DNA of 20,667 bases from Candidatus Aquidulcis frankliniae (GTDB lineage Bacteria > Chloroflexota > Limnocylindria > Limnocylindrales > Limnocylindraceae): positions 1 through 20,667 of the forward strand of contig RFPZ01000014.1 in the NCBI GenBank assembly GCA_009925905.1, read 5' to 3'. Below the pieces are notes generated by a model, which saw nothing but the letters and a program-made list of their open reading frames with translations, was not told the DNA's origin and ran no database searches. Position 1 is the stretch's first letter; each line of letters opens with the position of its first letter. This document shows positions 1 to 7,144 of the stretch, one piece after another. A program made the translations under genes and the position numbers.

Positions 1-253
1 CCGGATGTGCGTTCGCGCTGAGCTGTGCAGCGCGGCGGCGCTCTTCCACAAGGCTCGTCAGTCTGAAGCGCAGCGTTAGCGCGCGAACAATGCGCTCGAT
101 CTCATTGAGCTGGTCCGTTGAGGCTGCGGCCAGATTGAAATCAATGGTGCGCTTGGCATGAAGGGCTTCGCGGAAGCGAGCAACGAATGGGAGCCCCTCC
201 TGCTCGGTCAGGGTCTCTTCGAAGATCTGATTCAGCAGCTCGAGGTCGTCCAC
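1..253 (-). CDS. ppc: Phosphoenolpyruvate carboxylase, N-terminal fragment (runs off the window)
   Basis: The minus-strand frame from a GTG at 253 stays open to the window edge (84 codons seen). The product would carboxylate phosphoenolpyruvate to oxaloacetate, an anaplerotic reaction in the cytoplasm. The visible part resembles the PEPC N-terminus: an opening helix (DDLELLNQIFEETLTEQEG) like the usual LLGxLLGxVLREQEG, then the helix IVRALTLRFRLTSLVEERRR like the family's VARAFSLYFQLVNLAEER. The catalytic regions lie outside the window. The GTG start is 10 bases after the mutY stop and is preceded by a purine-rich GAGGGGAGGG (256-265), so it is probably translated from the exonuclease-mutY transcript. 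Recognition rests on 84 residues, so the family call is good but not certain. Confidence 0.72.
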   Translation of the reverse strand, partial: MDDLELLNQIFEETLTEQEGLPFVARFREALHAKRTIDFNLAAASTDQLNEIERIVRALTLRFRLTSLVEERRRAAQLSANAHP

Positions 254-263
254 GACCCTCCCC

Positions 264-1178
264 TCAGTCGCCGCGATGCGGCAGACGGTATCGATCCCCT
301 CCCAGCGACTCAGCGAGCCCCTCAGAGACCATCTTGCTGATGGTAGCGGCGACTGCCGCTTCGTTGTGCTCACCACGCACGCCAGTTACCTGTACTCCTG
401 CACGACCAGCCTCGCGCAACTCATCTAGTAGGCGTCCGCGCAGCCATCGCGCAGTCTTCGTGAAGGGGGTTCGTGCTTCGCCACTCCGCGGCACCTTGGT
501 AAACGCGCGACCGGCGGACGGGCAAGAATCACGCAGTGGGCACTCATCACATTTTGGCGCAGCAGCACGACAGGTTAAAGAGGCCAGATCCATCGCCGCT
601 TGCGCCCACGAGCCTGCCTCACCATCAGCGAGCTCAGCGCCGAACTCATTGGCGCGCAGCTGGACCTCGCGCGGTGACAACGGCGCATCTGCATCAACTA
701 GCCGCGAAACGATGCGCGCGATGTTCACGTCAACGGGAATCTCGCGACCGCCGAATGCAATCGCAGCGACGGCGCGTGCCGTATATGGACCGATGCCTGG
801 GAGCTCCACAAGCGCGTCGACGCTTGGTGGCAGCCCACCGGCTGCAACCGCGGCGGCGGCGGCGCGCTGTAGTGCCAGTGCTCGTCGGTTGTAGCCAAGA
901 CCCTTCCAGGCCACGAGCACGTCGGCGGTTTCTGCCGCTGCGAGCGACTCGAGCGTAGGGAATCGCGCAAGGAAGGCCGTCGCCAGCTGATCAACGCGTG
1001 AAATTTGCGTCTGCTGCGCCATCACCTCGCTCACCAGCACGCTGTACGGATCGGTGCGCTCACGGATCTTCAGTGGTCGGGCGGTTGCTGCGTACCAGGC
1101 AAGGAGCGCACGGTTTACTTTGCGGATCAACTCCGGATCGAGTGGCTGGGCTGCCGCGCCCCGCGCGGCCTTCGTCAT
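264..1178 (-). CDS. mutY: A/G-specific adenine glycosylase MutY (short actinobacterial form)
   Basis: Base-excision repair enzyme that removes adenine mispaired with 8-oxoguanine. In the 304 residues the HhH-GPD fold is clear: SEVMAQQTQISRV with the catalytic Glu at 51, the helix-hairpin-helix LPGIGPYTA at 126-134, and the catalytic Asp at 150 in PVDVNIARI. The four cysteines of the 4Fe-4S cluster follow with the canonical C-x6-C-x2-C-x5-C spacing at 203, 210, 213 and 219. After the cluster only about 85 residues remain, looking like a small winged-helix segment rather than the roughly 130-residue NUDIX-like 8-oxoG-recognition domain of E. coli MutY. Short forms like this are usual in actinobacteria. 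The ATG overlaps the upstream exonuclease stop (ATGA), so the two are translationally coupled. Confidence 0.93.
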   Translation of the reverse strand: MTKAARGAAAQPLDPELIRKVNRALLAWYAATARPLKIRERTDPYSVLVSEVMAQQTQISRVDQLATAFLARFPTLESLAAAETADVLVAWKGLGYNRRALALQRAAAAAVAAGGLPPSVDALVELPGIGPYTARAVAAIAFGGREIPVDVNIARIVSRLVDADAPLSPREVQLRANEFGAELADGEAGSWAQAAMDLASLTCRAAAPKCDECPLRDSCPSAGRAFTKVPRSGEARTPFTKTARWLRGRLLDELREAGRAGVQVTGVRGEHNEAAVAATISKMVSEGLAESLGGDRYRLPHRGD

Positions 1179-1813
1179 CGTCGCTCGGGTATTGTTGGCG
1201 GAATCCGATTCTTAAGCGCTCGTTCGCGAAGATCTCGCGCAAGCTCCGCCTGCTCAATCGCATCAGCGAGGGCGTGATGATCGCCAACAAGATCGGTTGG
1301 ATACACCTGGCGCACGAAACGTTTTACCGTTTTCTTCCAGGTCAGGTTCTTTCCCCCATGCAACGTGTAGTACACGCTCTTCAGATCCATCGCCGACATG
1401 CCGAAAGGATTCTTTACGCCGGCCTCGGCGAATGCCATGGTGAGCCACATCCAGTCAAATGGGGTATTGAATCCAACGAAGAGTGGGCTTGATTCGGGTG
1501 CCGTCTCCTCGGCGGTGGCGCGAATCCAGAGGGCAAACTGGCGCACCCCTTCAAGGCGGTCAATGCCGTTGGCCTCAAGGTGCGCGCGCGAGAGGCGGTG
1601 AACACGCTCCTCTTTATGGCCCCACTGCTTCGTCGGGTCGGGGCGCAGCTCGACGTAGAAGGTCTTCTTCGGATCATCAACGAGACAGGCGCCGATGCTG
1701 ATCAGACTCCCATCGAGTGGTGTCTGCCCGGAACACTCCACGTCAACGCTGAACCAGAGCTCCTGCGGGAGCCCCTCTTCAAATGGGGGTGGCGTCGGGG
1801 CGTCGTGCTGCAT
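1175..1813 (-). CDS. DEDDh 3'-5' exonuclease (RNase T / DnaQ-like)
   Basis: A stand-alone exonuclease domain of 212 residues. The acidic motifs are visible in order: SVDVEC with Asp24 and Glu26, FNTPFDW with Asp120, and the final H-x4-D in DHHALADA (His179, Asp184), which defines the DEDDh subclass. It should hydrolyse single-stranded DNA or RNA 3' ends with two metal ions. The exact substrate is not readable from sequence. There is no polymerase, BRCT or nuclease fusion partner, so it is not PolC or a full DnaQ epsilon. It overlaps mutY by 4 bases, suggesting a shared DNA-repair role. No Shine-Dalgarno precedes the ATG. Instead TAGGCT lies 7 bases upstream, consistent with a leaderless mRNA. 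Confidence 0.85.
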   Translation of the reverse strand: MQHDAPTPPPFEEGLPQELWFSVDVECSGQTPLDGSLISIGACLVDDPKKTFYVELRPDPTKQWGHKEERVHRLSRAHLEANGIDRLEGVRQFALWIRATAEETAPESSPLFVGFNTPFDWMWLTMAFAEAGVKNPFGMSAMDLKSVYYTLHGGKNLTWKKTVKRFVRQVYPTDLVGDHHALADAIEQAELARDLRERALKNRIPPTIPERR

Positions 1814-1820
1814 CTGGTGC

Positions 1821-1826
1821 AGCCTA
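1821..1826 (-). promoter_or_regulatory. Candidate -10 element (TAGGCT) for a leaderless exonuclease-mutY-ppc mRNA
   Basis: TAGGCT on the minus strand, preceded by G and followed by 7 bases and then the ATG at 1813, with no ribosome-binding site between. The same GTAGGCT heptamer occurs upstream of the aldehyde dehydrogenase (3320-3326). There is no recognisable -35. This is inference from position and recurrence only. Confidence 0.4.
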
Positions 1827-1851
1827 CGGCATAAGACCGAACTAGACCGCG

Positions 1852-3276
1852 CTACTCGCTCCGCACCATGATGTGCTTCGCCACGGTGTAGTCCTCAAGG
1901 GCGTACATCGACTGATCTTTGCCGTAGCCGGACTGCTTGAAGCCTCCGTGCGGCATCTCGCTCGCCAGCGTGAAGTGATCGTTCACCCAGACGGTGCCGA
2001 ACTGCAGCGCTTTGCTCACCTTGAAGGCGCGCGCAATGTCGCTCGTCCAGAGCGACGAGGCGAGGCCGAACTGACAGTCGTTCGCCCACTCCAAGATCTG
2101 ATCGGCGCTCTTGGCGCGCTGCACCGAAACGACGGGTCCGAAGACTTCGTCTTGCACAATCTCCGAGCTCTGCGCTGGGCCCGCGATTATGGTTGGGCGG
2201 TAGTAGTAACCCTTCCCCGCAACGCTCTTGCCACCGAGCACCACTTCGGCCTTCTTGCCCGCTCGCTGCACAAAGCCATCAACGCGCGTGCGCTGTGCGG
2301 CACTGATCAGCGGTCCCATCTCGGTTGCCTTGTCGCTCGTTGGGCCGACCTTGATCGTCTTTACCTGCTTAATGAGGGCGTCAACGAGGCGCTCGTAGAT
2401 CTTTGGCCCTGCAATGATGCGACAGGCTGCTGTGCAGTCCTGTCCCGCATTCCAGAAACTTGCGGCGCGCATCGTGCTCGCCACAAGGTCAACATCGGCA
2501 TCATCAAAGACAAGCACGGGGGCCTTGCCGCCAAGCTCGAGGTGGAGTCGCTTCACTGTTGACGCGCCTGCCGCGGCAATTCGTTTCCCCGTCGCCGTGT
2601 CTCCGGTCACTGAGACCATTGCTACACCAGGGTGCTGCGCCAAGTAGGCACCCGCTTCATCACCCGTGCCGGTGATCACATTGAGCACACCCGCCGGGAG
2701 GAACTCTTGCGCGAGTGCGCCGAGCATCAACGCCGTGATCGGCGTGCGCGCCGATGGCTTCAAGACAACGGTGTTGCCGGTGACCAGTGCTGGACCGATC
2801 TTCCAGCCAGCCATAAGGAGCGGATAGTTCCACGGCGCGATTGAGGCCACGACGCCAACTGGGTCCCGGCGAATCATGCTGGTGCGCCCTGGGAGATATT
2901 CAGCGACCGCCTTCCCCTCCATGTTGCGCCCTGCGCCAGCGAAGTAGCGCAGGTTGTCAACTACCGCATCAACCTCAATACCGACAGCGCTGATCGGCTT
3001 GCCAGCGTTCTCCGATTCTGCCTTCACAAATTTGCGCTTCGCCAACTCGAGGGCGTCGGCGAGTTTCAAGAGCGCGAGCGCACGCTCGCCAGGAGTGGTG
3101 GCACTCCATGCTGGAAATGCCGCTGCGGCAGCAGCAACAGCCGCATCTACATCGGCGCGTCCGCTCTGCGGCACGCTACCGAGCACTTCACGGGTTGATG
3201 GGTCTTCGACGGAGATGGTTTTTCCCGACTTCGCGGCCACCGACTTGCCGTTGATGATCTGCTTCCACGTGCGCAT
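1852..3276 (-). CDS. NAD-dependent aldehyde dehydrogenase, gamma-aminobutyraldehyde dehydrogenase type
   Basis: Oxidises an amino-aldehyde, probably 4-aminobutanal to 4-aminobutanoate in putrescine breakdown. With the ATG at 3276 the protein is 474 residues, the same length I recall for E. coli PatD/YdcW, which it resembles along its whole length: GRTSMIRRDPVGVVASIAPW, NAGQDCTAACRI and SEMPHGGFKQSGYGKD all have close counterparts there. The catalytic set is intact: Asn150 in PWNYP, Glu247 in LELGG and the nucleophile Cys281 in GQDCTA. This start was chosen because AGGAGG sits 6 bases upstream; an in-frame extension of 13 codons has no such site. No putrescine aminotransferase or GABA transaminase is nearby, so a related aldehyde (for example betaine aldehyde) cannot be excluded. 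It lies 38 bases upstream of the exonuclease. Confidence 0.88.
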   Translation of the reverse strand: MRTWKQIINGKSVAAKSGKTISVEDPSTREVLGSVPQSGRADVDAAVAAAAAAFPAWSATTPGERALALLKLADALELAKRKFVKAESENAGKPISAVGIEVDAVVDNLRYFAGAGRNMEGKAVAEYLPGRTSMIRRDPVGVVASIAPWNYPLLMAGWKIGPALVTGNTVVLKPSARTPITALMLGALAQEFLPAGVLNVITGTGDEAGAYLAQHPGVAMVSVTGDTATGKRIAAAGASTVKRLHLELGGKAPVLVFDDADVDLVASTMRAASFWNAGQDCTAACRIIAGPKIYERLVDALIKQVKTIKVGPTSDKATEMGPLISAAQRTRVDGFVQRAGKKAEVVLGGKSVAGKGYYYRPTIIAGPAQSSEIVQDEVFGPVVSVQRAKSADQILEWANDCQFGLASSLWTSDIARAFKVSKALQFGTVWVNDHFTLASEMPHGGFKQSGYGKDQSMYALEDYTVAKHIMVRSE

Positions 3277-3282
3277 CACAAA

Positions 3283-3288
3283 CCTCCT
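3283..3288 (-). promoter_or_regulatory. Ribosome-binding site that fixes the aldehyde dehydrogenase start
   Basis: A perfect AGGAGG on the minus strand, 6 bases before the ATG at 3276. It rules out the longer in-frame reading that begins at 3315. Confidence 0.85.
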
Positions 3289-3319
3289 ACCCTTCTGCCC
3301 CGAGACGGGGCTCACCCAG

Positions 3320-3325
3320 AGCCTA
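3320..3325 (-). promoter_or_regulatory. Candidate -10 element for the aldehyde dehydrogenase; leader contains a small hairpin
   Basis: TAGGCT on the minus strand, about 43 bases before the ATG, would give a leader of some 36 bases containing the AGGAGG. That leader also holds the short inverted repeat CCCCG-AGA-CGGGG (3298-3310), which could fold just upstream of the ribosome-binding site. The remaining spacer up to 3394 shows nothing else I can name. No -35 match was seen. Confidence 0.35.
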
Positions 3326-3394
3326 CCGCCGCCGCCCCCTTCGTGGGGTGCCTCGTCGCGTGGTCCGCCACTAGCGAAGCGCCGCGGTGCGCGC

Positions 3395-3400
3395 TACCCT
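3395..3400 (+). promoter_or_regulatory. Candidate -10 element (TACCCT) for a leaderless ACT-domain gene
   Basis: TACCCT lies 6 bases before the ATG at 3407 with no Shine-Dalgarno between. The surrounding decamer GCGCTACCCT (3391-3400) recurs exactly on the minus strand before aceE (15427 down to 15418), again just ahead of the start codon. Such a recurrence at the same place relative to two unrelated genes supports a promoter role, but it is inference. Confidence 0.42.
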
Positions 3401-3406
3401 CACGGT

Positions 3407-3796
3407 ATGGCACATCAATTCGTGGTCCAACTTGCACATAAACCTGGGGCACTCGCCGAACTTTGCCGTGAGCTCGAGCGTCAACACGTTGACCTGAAGG
3501 CGATCGGCGGTGGTGGGATCGGCGATGTTGGCCACGTCATCTTAAAGACCGCCGACGACGACAAGACGCGCGCAGTGCTCGAAGCGGGCTCCTATACGTT
3601 TATTGAGAGCGAATCTGTACTGGCAGAAGTCGATGATCAGCCTGGGGGCATGCTCTCCGTACTTGACCGACTCGCGGCCGCTGGCGTGAACGTCTACGGA
3701 CACCTATTTATGGGGCGATGGGGTGAACGTGCAACGTTCGCCTTTGTCGTTGATGATCCCGCCAAGGCCCGCGCCGTACTCGGTCAGGAGTACTAA
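3407..3796 (+). CDS. Small protein with two ACT domains
   Basis: 129 residues built from two ACT-like beta-alpha-beta repeats. The first starts at FVVQLAHKPGALAELCRELE (residues 5-24) and the second at DDQPGGMLSVLDRLAAAGVNV (about 76-97). Both show the typical 'x-PG-x-L' turn into the first helix that binds amino acids or other small ligands. No catalytic domain is attached, so it is probably a ligand sensor or regulatory subunit. Its ligand cannot be read from sequence. The ATG at 3407 is chosen over an upstream in-frame start because domain homology begins here and the upstream part merely shadows the aldehyde dehydrogenase. It diverges from the aldehyde dehydrogenase across 130 bases and converges on the hydrolase with a 6-base gap. 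Confidence 0.8.
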   Translation: MAHQFVVQLAHKPGALAELCRELERQHVDLKAIGGGGIGDVGHVILKTADDDKTRAVLEAGSYTFIESESVLAEVDDQPGGMLSVLDRLAAAGVNVYGHLFMGRWGERATFAFVVDDPAKARAVLGQEY

Positions 3797-3802
3797 CGCG
3801 CT

Positions 3803-4627
3803 TTAGCGACGCCCGATTCGCAGCAGCATCTCGTCTACGGCGGTCTGATACGCAAGGGTTGCAAACGGATGATGATTGAATCCCATCAGTGTTAGGTACT
3901 CAACGTTGCCGAGCTGTGCCAACGGTTTGGTCCACTCTGGCCGCACCAGTGCGTCGCCATCACCCTGCGTCACCAGCGTTGGGACAGGGAAGTTGCCGCC
4001 AGCGGCTACGACCGCACGCGCTGCCCTCTGCGCGCGAAATCCCTCATCACCGAGGCGTGTCGTCACCGCGTAGAGATAGTCGGGGGCTTCTGGGTCAAGA
4101 TTTTCAAGGCGTTGCCCTTCGCTCGTGTCGGCGCCAATTCCAGTCGGAATGCGCAGCATCGGCAAGGCGCGCGAAAGGATCGGCGCAACGATGCGCTTCC
4201 ACGTGGCGATGTTCGCCTCAAGTGCCGGGGCTGAGAGAACGAGATAGTCGGGCTTTGTGAGTCCGGCGGCAACGGCGCCAAAGGCGATGAGGCCGCCAAG
4301 GCTATGTGAGACAACAACGACCCTTCGCCCTGTGCGCTGCAGCTCTGTCACCTGCTCTGCAAGATCCAAGTGGAATCGGCCGAACTCTTTCACGTAGCCG
4401 CGTGGCCCCTCCGAGCGCCCATGCCCACGCAGATCCCACGTCGTCGTGCGCCAGCCCGCGGCGGCGAAGGCGCGTGCCGCCTGGATGTAGCGACTGGAGT
4501 TCTCCCCGATCCCGTGCCCAAGAAGGATCTCACCCAGTGGCGCACCGCCAGGCTCGTAGACGCGCCTGAAGAGCGTCACCCCGTCGCTCGCCGTAAAGGG
4601 GGCTACGCTCCCCTGCTCCGTGCTCAT
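3803..4627 (-). CDS. Alpha/beta hydrolase, monoacylglycerol lipase / lysophospholipase-like
   Basis: A 274-residue serine hydrolase of the monoglyceride-lipase group. Visible features are the oxyanion strand and HG motif LLGHGIGENSSRY (36-47), DLRGHGRSEG (65-74), the nucleophile elbow SHSLGG with Ser109, the acid Asp225 in QGDGDALV and the catalytic His at 252 or 253 in FNHHPF. The elbow reads S-x-S-x-G instead of the usual G-x-S-x-G, a tolerated variant. There is no signal peptide, so it should act in the cytoplasm, probably on lipid monoesters; the true substrate is unknown. The ATG at 4627 is supported by domain onset and by TAGGAT 7 bases upstream. Longer in-frame readings to 5074 run antisense inside fumC and were discarded. 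Confidence 0.86.
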   Translation of the reverse strand: MSTEQGSVAPFTASDGVTLFRRVYEPGGAPLGEILLGHGIGENSSRYIQAARAFAAAGWRTTTWDLRGHGRSEGPRGYVKEFGRFHLDLAEQVTELQRTGRRVVVVSHSLGGLIAFGAVAAGLTKPDYLVLSAPALEANIATWKRIVAPILSRALPMLRIPTGIGADTSEGQRLENLDPEAPDYLYAVTTRLGDEGFRAQRAARAVVAAGGNFPVPTLVTQGDGDALVRPEWTKPLAQLGNVEYLTLMGFNHHPFATLAYQTAVDEMLLRIGRR

Positions 4628-4634
4628 GCGTGGG

Positions 4635-4644
4635 ATCCTACACT
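4635..4644. promoter_or_regulatory. Compact bidirectional promoter for the hydrolase and the fumC operon
   Basis: ATCCTACACT contains TAGGAT on the minus strand (4640-4635, 7 bases before the hydrolase ATG) and TACACT on the plus strand (4639-4644, about 38 bases before the fumC ATG). The two candidate -10 hexamers share the TA at 4639-4640. The plus-strand leader would be about 32 bases and include the fumC ribosome-binding site; the minus-strand transcript would be leaderless. The whole divergent spacer is only 55 bases. Confidence 0.42.
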
Positions 4645-4682
4645 TACAGGAGAGGCGCGCCGCGCCCGTATCGGAGGCCGCA

Positions 4683-6086
4683 ATGACCAACGCAAAGCAG
4701 ACTCGCACCGAGCGCGACTCATTTGGCGAAATTAAGGTGCCGGCCGAACACCACTGGGGCGCCCAAACCGCCCGCTCCCTGCACTTCTTCGCCATCGGCG
4801 ACGACCGCATGCCCCTTGAGGTGATCCACGCCCTCGCCACAATCAAGAGTGCCGCGGCGAGCGTCAACTCCGAACTCGGACTACTTCCCGCCGAAAAGGC
4901 AAAGCTCATCGTCGATGCGGCGAACGTTGTGACGAGCGGCGGTGCCGACAGCGAATTCCCACTCTCCACGTGGCAGACCGGCTCGGGTACACAGAGCAAC
5001 ATGAACGTGAACGAGGTGATCGCCTCCATCGCCAATGAGCGCGCCACCGGAACGCGTGGCGGCAAGACACCCATTCACCCGAATGACGATGTGAACCTCT
5101 CCCAATCATCGAACGATGCCTTTCCCAGCGCCATTCACATTTCAGCAACACTCGCCATCAGTAAGACGCTCCTTCCATCGCTGCGACACCTGCACGCCAC
5201 CATCAGCGCAAAAGCCGCCGCCTGGAGCGACATCGTCAAGATCGGCCGAACACATTTGCAGGACGCGGTGCCGCTCACCCTTGGCCAAGAGTTTGGCGCG
5301 CATGCCGCTGCCCTCGCAGGCGACATCGTCCGCATCGAGGCGGCACAGAGCGAGCTCCGCGCGATCGCTCTCGGTGGCACCGCCGTTGGCACTGGATTGA
5401 ACGCTCATCCTGAATTTGCCGAGCGTGCCGCGAAGGCGATCGCAAAACTCACCGGCGAACCGATCGTGAGCGCGCCGAATAAGTTCGCCGCACTCGCCGG
5501 ACAAGAGGCGACGCTTGCGACATCAGCTGCCCTACGAACCACCGCCGCGACACTGATGAAGCTCGCCAACGATGTGCGCTGGCTCGCCTCTGGCCCGCGT
5601 GCCGGGCTCGGTGAGTTGCGCATCCCCGAGAACGAGCCAGGCTCTTCGATCATGCCGGGGAAGGTGAACCCGACCCAGGCTGAGGCGCTGACGATGGTCT
5701 GCGTGCAGATCTACGGGCTCGACGCCGCAATCGCCTTCGCCGCAAGTCAGGGGAACTTCCAGCTCAACGTCTTCAAGCCACTCATCGCGCTCGACCTGCT
5801 GGCGCAGATCCGCCTGCTTGGCGATGCGGCGCGCTCGTTCGCCGATCACTGCCTCGCTGGGACGGAGCCAGACTCGGCGCGCATCACCGAACTCGTCAAC
5901 GACTCGCTGATGTTAGTCACCGCCCTCACCCCGGTGATCGGCTACGACAAGGCGGCGGAGATCGCCAAGCGGGCACACGCCAGCGGTGGAACTCTGCGCG
6001 AGACCGCTCTTGAGCTCGGCTACATCAGCGCGGAGCAATTCGATGCAATCGTTCGCCCAGAGCAGATGACGCAGGCAACCCGATGA
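4683..6086 (+). CDS. fumC: Class II fumarate hydratase (fumarase C)
   Basis: Interconverts fumarate and malate in the TCA cycle. The 467-residue protein has the three conserved blocks of the fumarase/aspartase superfamily: TGSGTQSNMNVNEV (99-112), GRTHLQDAVPLTLGQEFGAH (188-207, with the active-site His at 191) and the signature GSSIMPGKVNPTQ (320-332) carrying the catalytic serine loop. The length and the HLQDAVP / GTGLNAHP blocks favour FumC over aspartase or argininosuccinate lyase. The ATG at 4683 is chosen because GGAGG (4673-4677) lies 5 bases upstream and the family N-terminus (RTERDSFGEIKVP) begins there. It is the first gene of a five-gene operon and overlaps the next gene by ATGA. 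Confidence 0.95.
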   Translation: MTNAKQTRTERDSFGEIKVPAEHHWGAQTARSLHFFAIGDDRMPLEVIHALATIKSAAASVNSELGLLPAEKAKLIVDAANVVTSGGADSEFPLSTWQTGSGTQSNMNVNEVIASIANERATGTRGGKTPIHPNDDVNLSQSSNDAFPSAIHISATLAISKTLLPSLRHLHATISAKAAAWSDIVKIGRTHLQDAVPLTLGQEFGAHAAALAGDIVRIEAAQSELRAIALGGTAVGTGLNAHPEFAERAAKAIAKLTGEPIVSAPNKFAALAGQEATLATSAALRTTAATLMKLANDVRWLASGPRAGLGELRIPENEPGSSIMPGKVNPTQAEALTMVCVQIYGLDAAIAFAASQGNFQLNVFKPLIALDLLAQIRLLGDAARSFADHCLAGTEPDSARITELVNDSLMLVTALTPVIGYDKAAEIAKRAHASGGTLRETALELGYISAEQFDAIVRPEQMTQATR

Positions 6087-7141
6087 GCAACAAGATGAGG
6101 ATTGGCGTCTTGACCGGTGGCGGCGACTGCCCTGGCCTGAACCCCGCCATTCGTGCCGTGGTGCACCGCGCAACTGCTGCCGGCCATGAAGTCGTGGGGA
6201 TCCTCGACGGCTGGAAGGGGCTCGCGACTGTTGGCGCGCCGCTGACACGACCGCTTGATCGCGCCGCCGTGCACGGCATTCAGGCGCAGGGGGGCACAAT
6301 GCTCGGCTCAAGCCGCACGAATCTGCTTAAGCGCGAGGGTGGCCTCGATGCCGCCGAGGCGAACATGCGCGCGCTCGGCCTCAACGCCCTGATCGCCATC
6401 GGTGGCGATGACACCCTCTCCGTTGCGGCAGGGCTCGCTAAGCGCGGCGCAGCCGTCAACGCAATTCCAAAGACGATGGACAACGACGTTTGGGGGACGG
6501 AAGGGTGCCTCGGCTTCGACACCGCGGCCAACATCGTGACTGAGGCGCTTGACCGCATCGCCACGACCACCGCGTCGCATCACCGCGTCGCCGTTGTTGA
6601 GGTGATGGGTCGCGATGCAGGATGGGTCGCCGCCTGGGGCGGGCTCGCCGGTGGTGCGCACGCGATCCTTATTCCAGAAGTGGAGTTCACTGCCGCAGCA
6701 CTCGACGAACTCGTCGCCAAGCTGAAGGCACGCCGTGCGATCGGCGATGGCAGCTCCATCATCGTCGTCTCCGAAGGGGTGAAGCTCCCGGCAGCCGGAT
6801 CGACCGCAACGTCAGTGCCGCTCGACGAGTTCGGTCACCCTCGACTTGACAAGGTCGCTGTTGGTGATGCGCTCGCAACAATCCTTGAAGAGCGCAGCGG
6901 GCTCGAGGTGCGCTGCACGCGCTTGGGCCACCTACAGCGTGGTGGTGCCCCGACGGCGGCTGACCGCGTGCTCGGCACGCGCTACGGCGTTGCCGCTGTA
7001 GAGGCGCTCGAGGCTGGTCGACTCGGCGTGATGGTGGCGCTCAAGGGCGGCGCGATCGTTGAGGTCCCACTCACCGAAGTCGGTGGCAAGAATCGCTCGA
7101 TTGATCTCAGCTACCCGCCACTCTTTCCGCACTTCGACTGA
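6083..7141 (+). CDS. 6-phosphofructokinase with pyrophosphate-type active site
   Basis: Phosphorylates fructose 6-phosphate (glycolysis) or, if PPi-linked, runs the reaction reversibly. The 352 residues show the PFK order: GVLTGGGDCPGLN (8-20), GSSRTNLL (75-82), the donor-site motif GGDD (107-110), PKTMDND (129-135, catalytic Asp133) and EVMGRDAGW (173-181). By my alignment to E. coli PfkA, residue 110 is Asp where ATP enzymes have Gly104, and residue 130 is Lys where E. coli has Gly124. The Asp/Lys pair is the known signature of PPi-dependent enzymes. The start overlaps the fumC stop (ATGA), so translation is coupled; a second in-frame ATG is four codons later. The PFK family call is near certain; the PPi specificity is inferred from two residues. 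Confidence 0.93.
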   Translation: MSNKMRIGVLTGGGDCPGLNPAIRAVVHRATAAGHEVVGILDGWKGLATVGAPLTRPLDRAAVHGIQAQGGTMLGSSRTNLLKREGGLDAAEANMRALGLNALIAIGGDDTLSVAAGLAKRGAAVNAIPKTMDNDVWGTEGCLGFDTAANIVTEALDRIATTTASHHRVAVVEVMGRDAGWVAAWGGLAGGAHAILIPEVEFTAAALDELVAKLKARRAIGDGSSIIVVSEGVKLPAAGSTATSVPLDEFGHPRLDKVAVGDALATILEERSGLEVRCTRLGHLQRGGAPTAADRVLGTRYGVAAVEALEAGRLGVMVALKGGAIVEVPLTEVGGKNRSIDLSYPPLFPHFD

Positions 7142-7144
7142 CCG

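Noticed and set aside
187..1492. Several long plus-strand open frames, including 235 codons at 187-894
   Set aside because: They lie opposite mutY and the exonuclease, whose motifs are intact; the plus frames give low-complexity Arg/Ser/Ala-rich products with no recognisable domain, typical of antisense frames in GC-rich DNA.
2954..3406. N-terminal extension of the ACT-domain protein
   Set aside because: It is antisense to the aldehyde dehydrogenase and its promoter region; the first ACT strand begins at ATG 3407.
4628..5074. N-terminal extension of the alpha/beta hydrolase
   Set aside because: It runs antisense through the start of fumC and across the divergent promoter; the hydrolase domain starts after ATG 4627.
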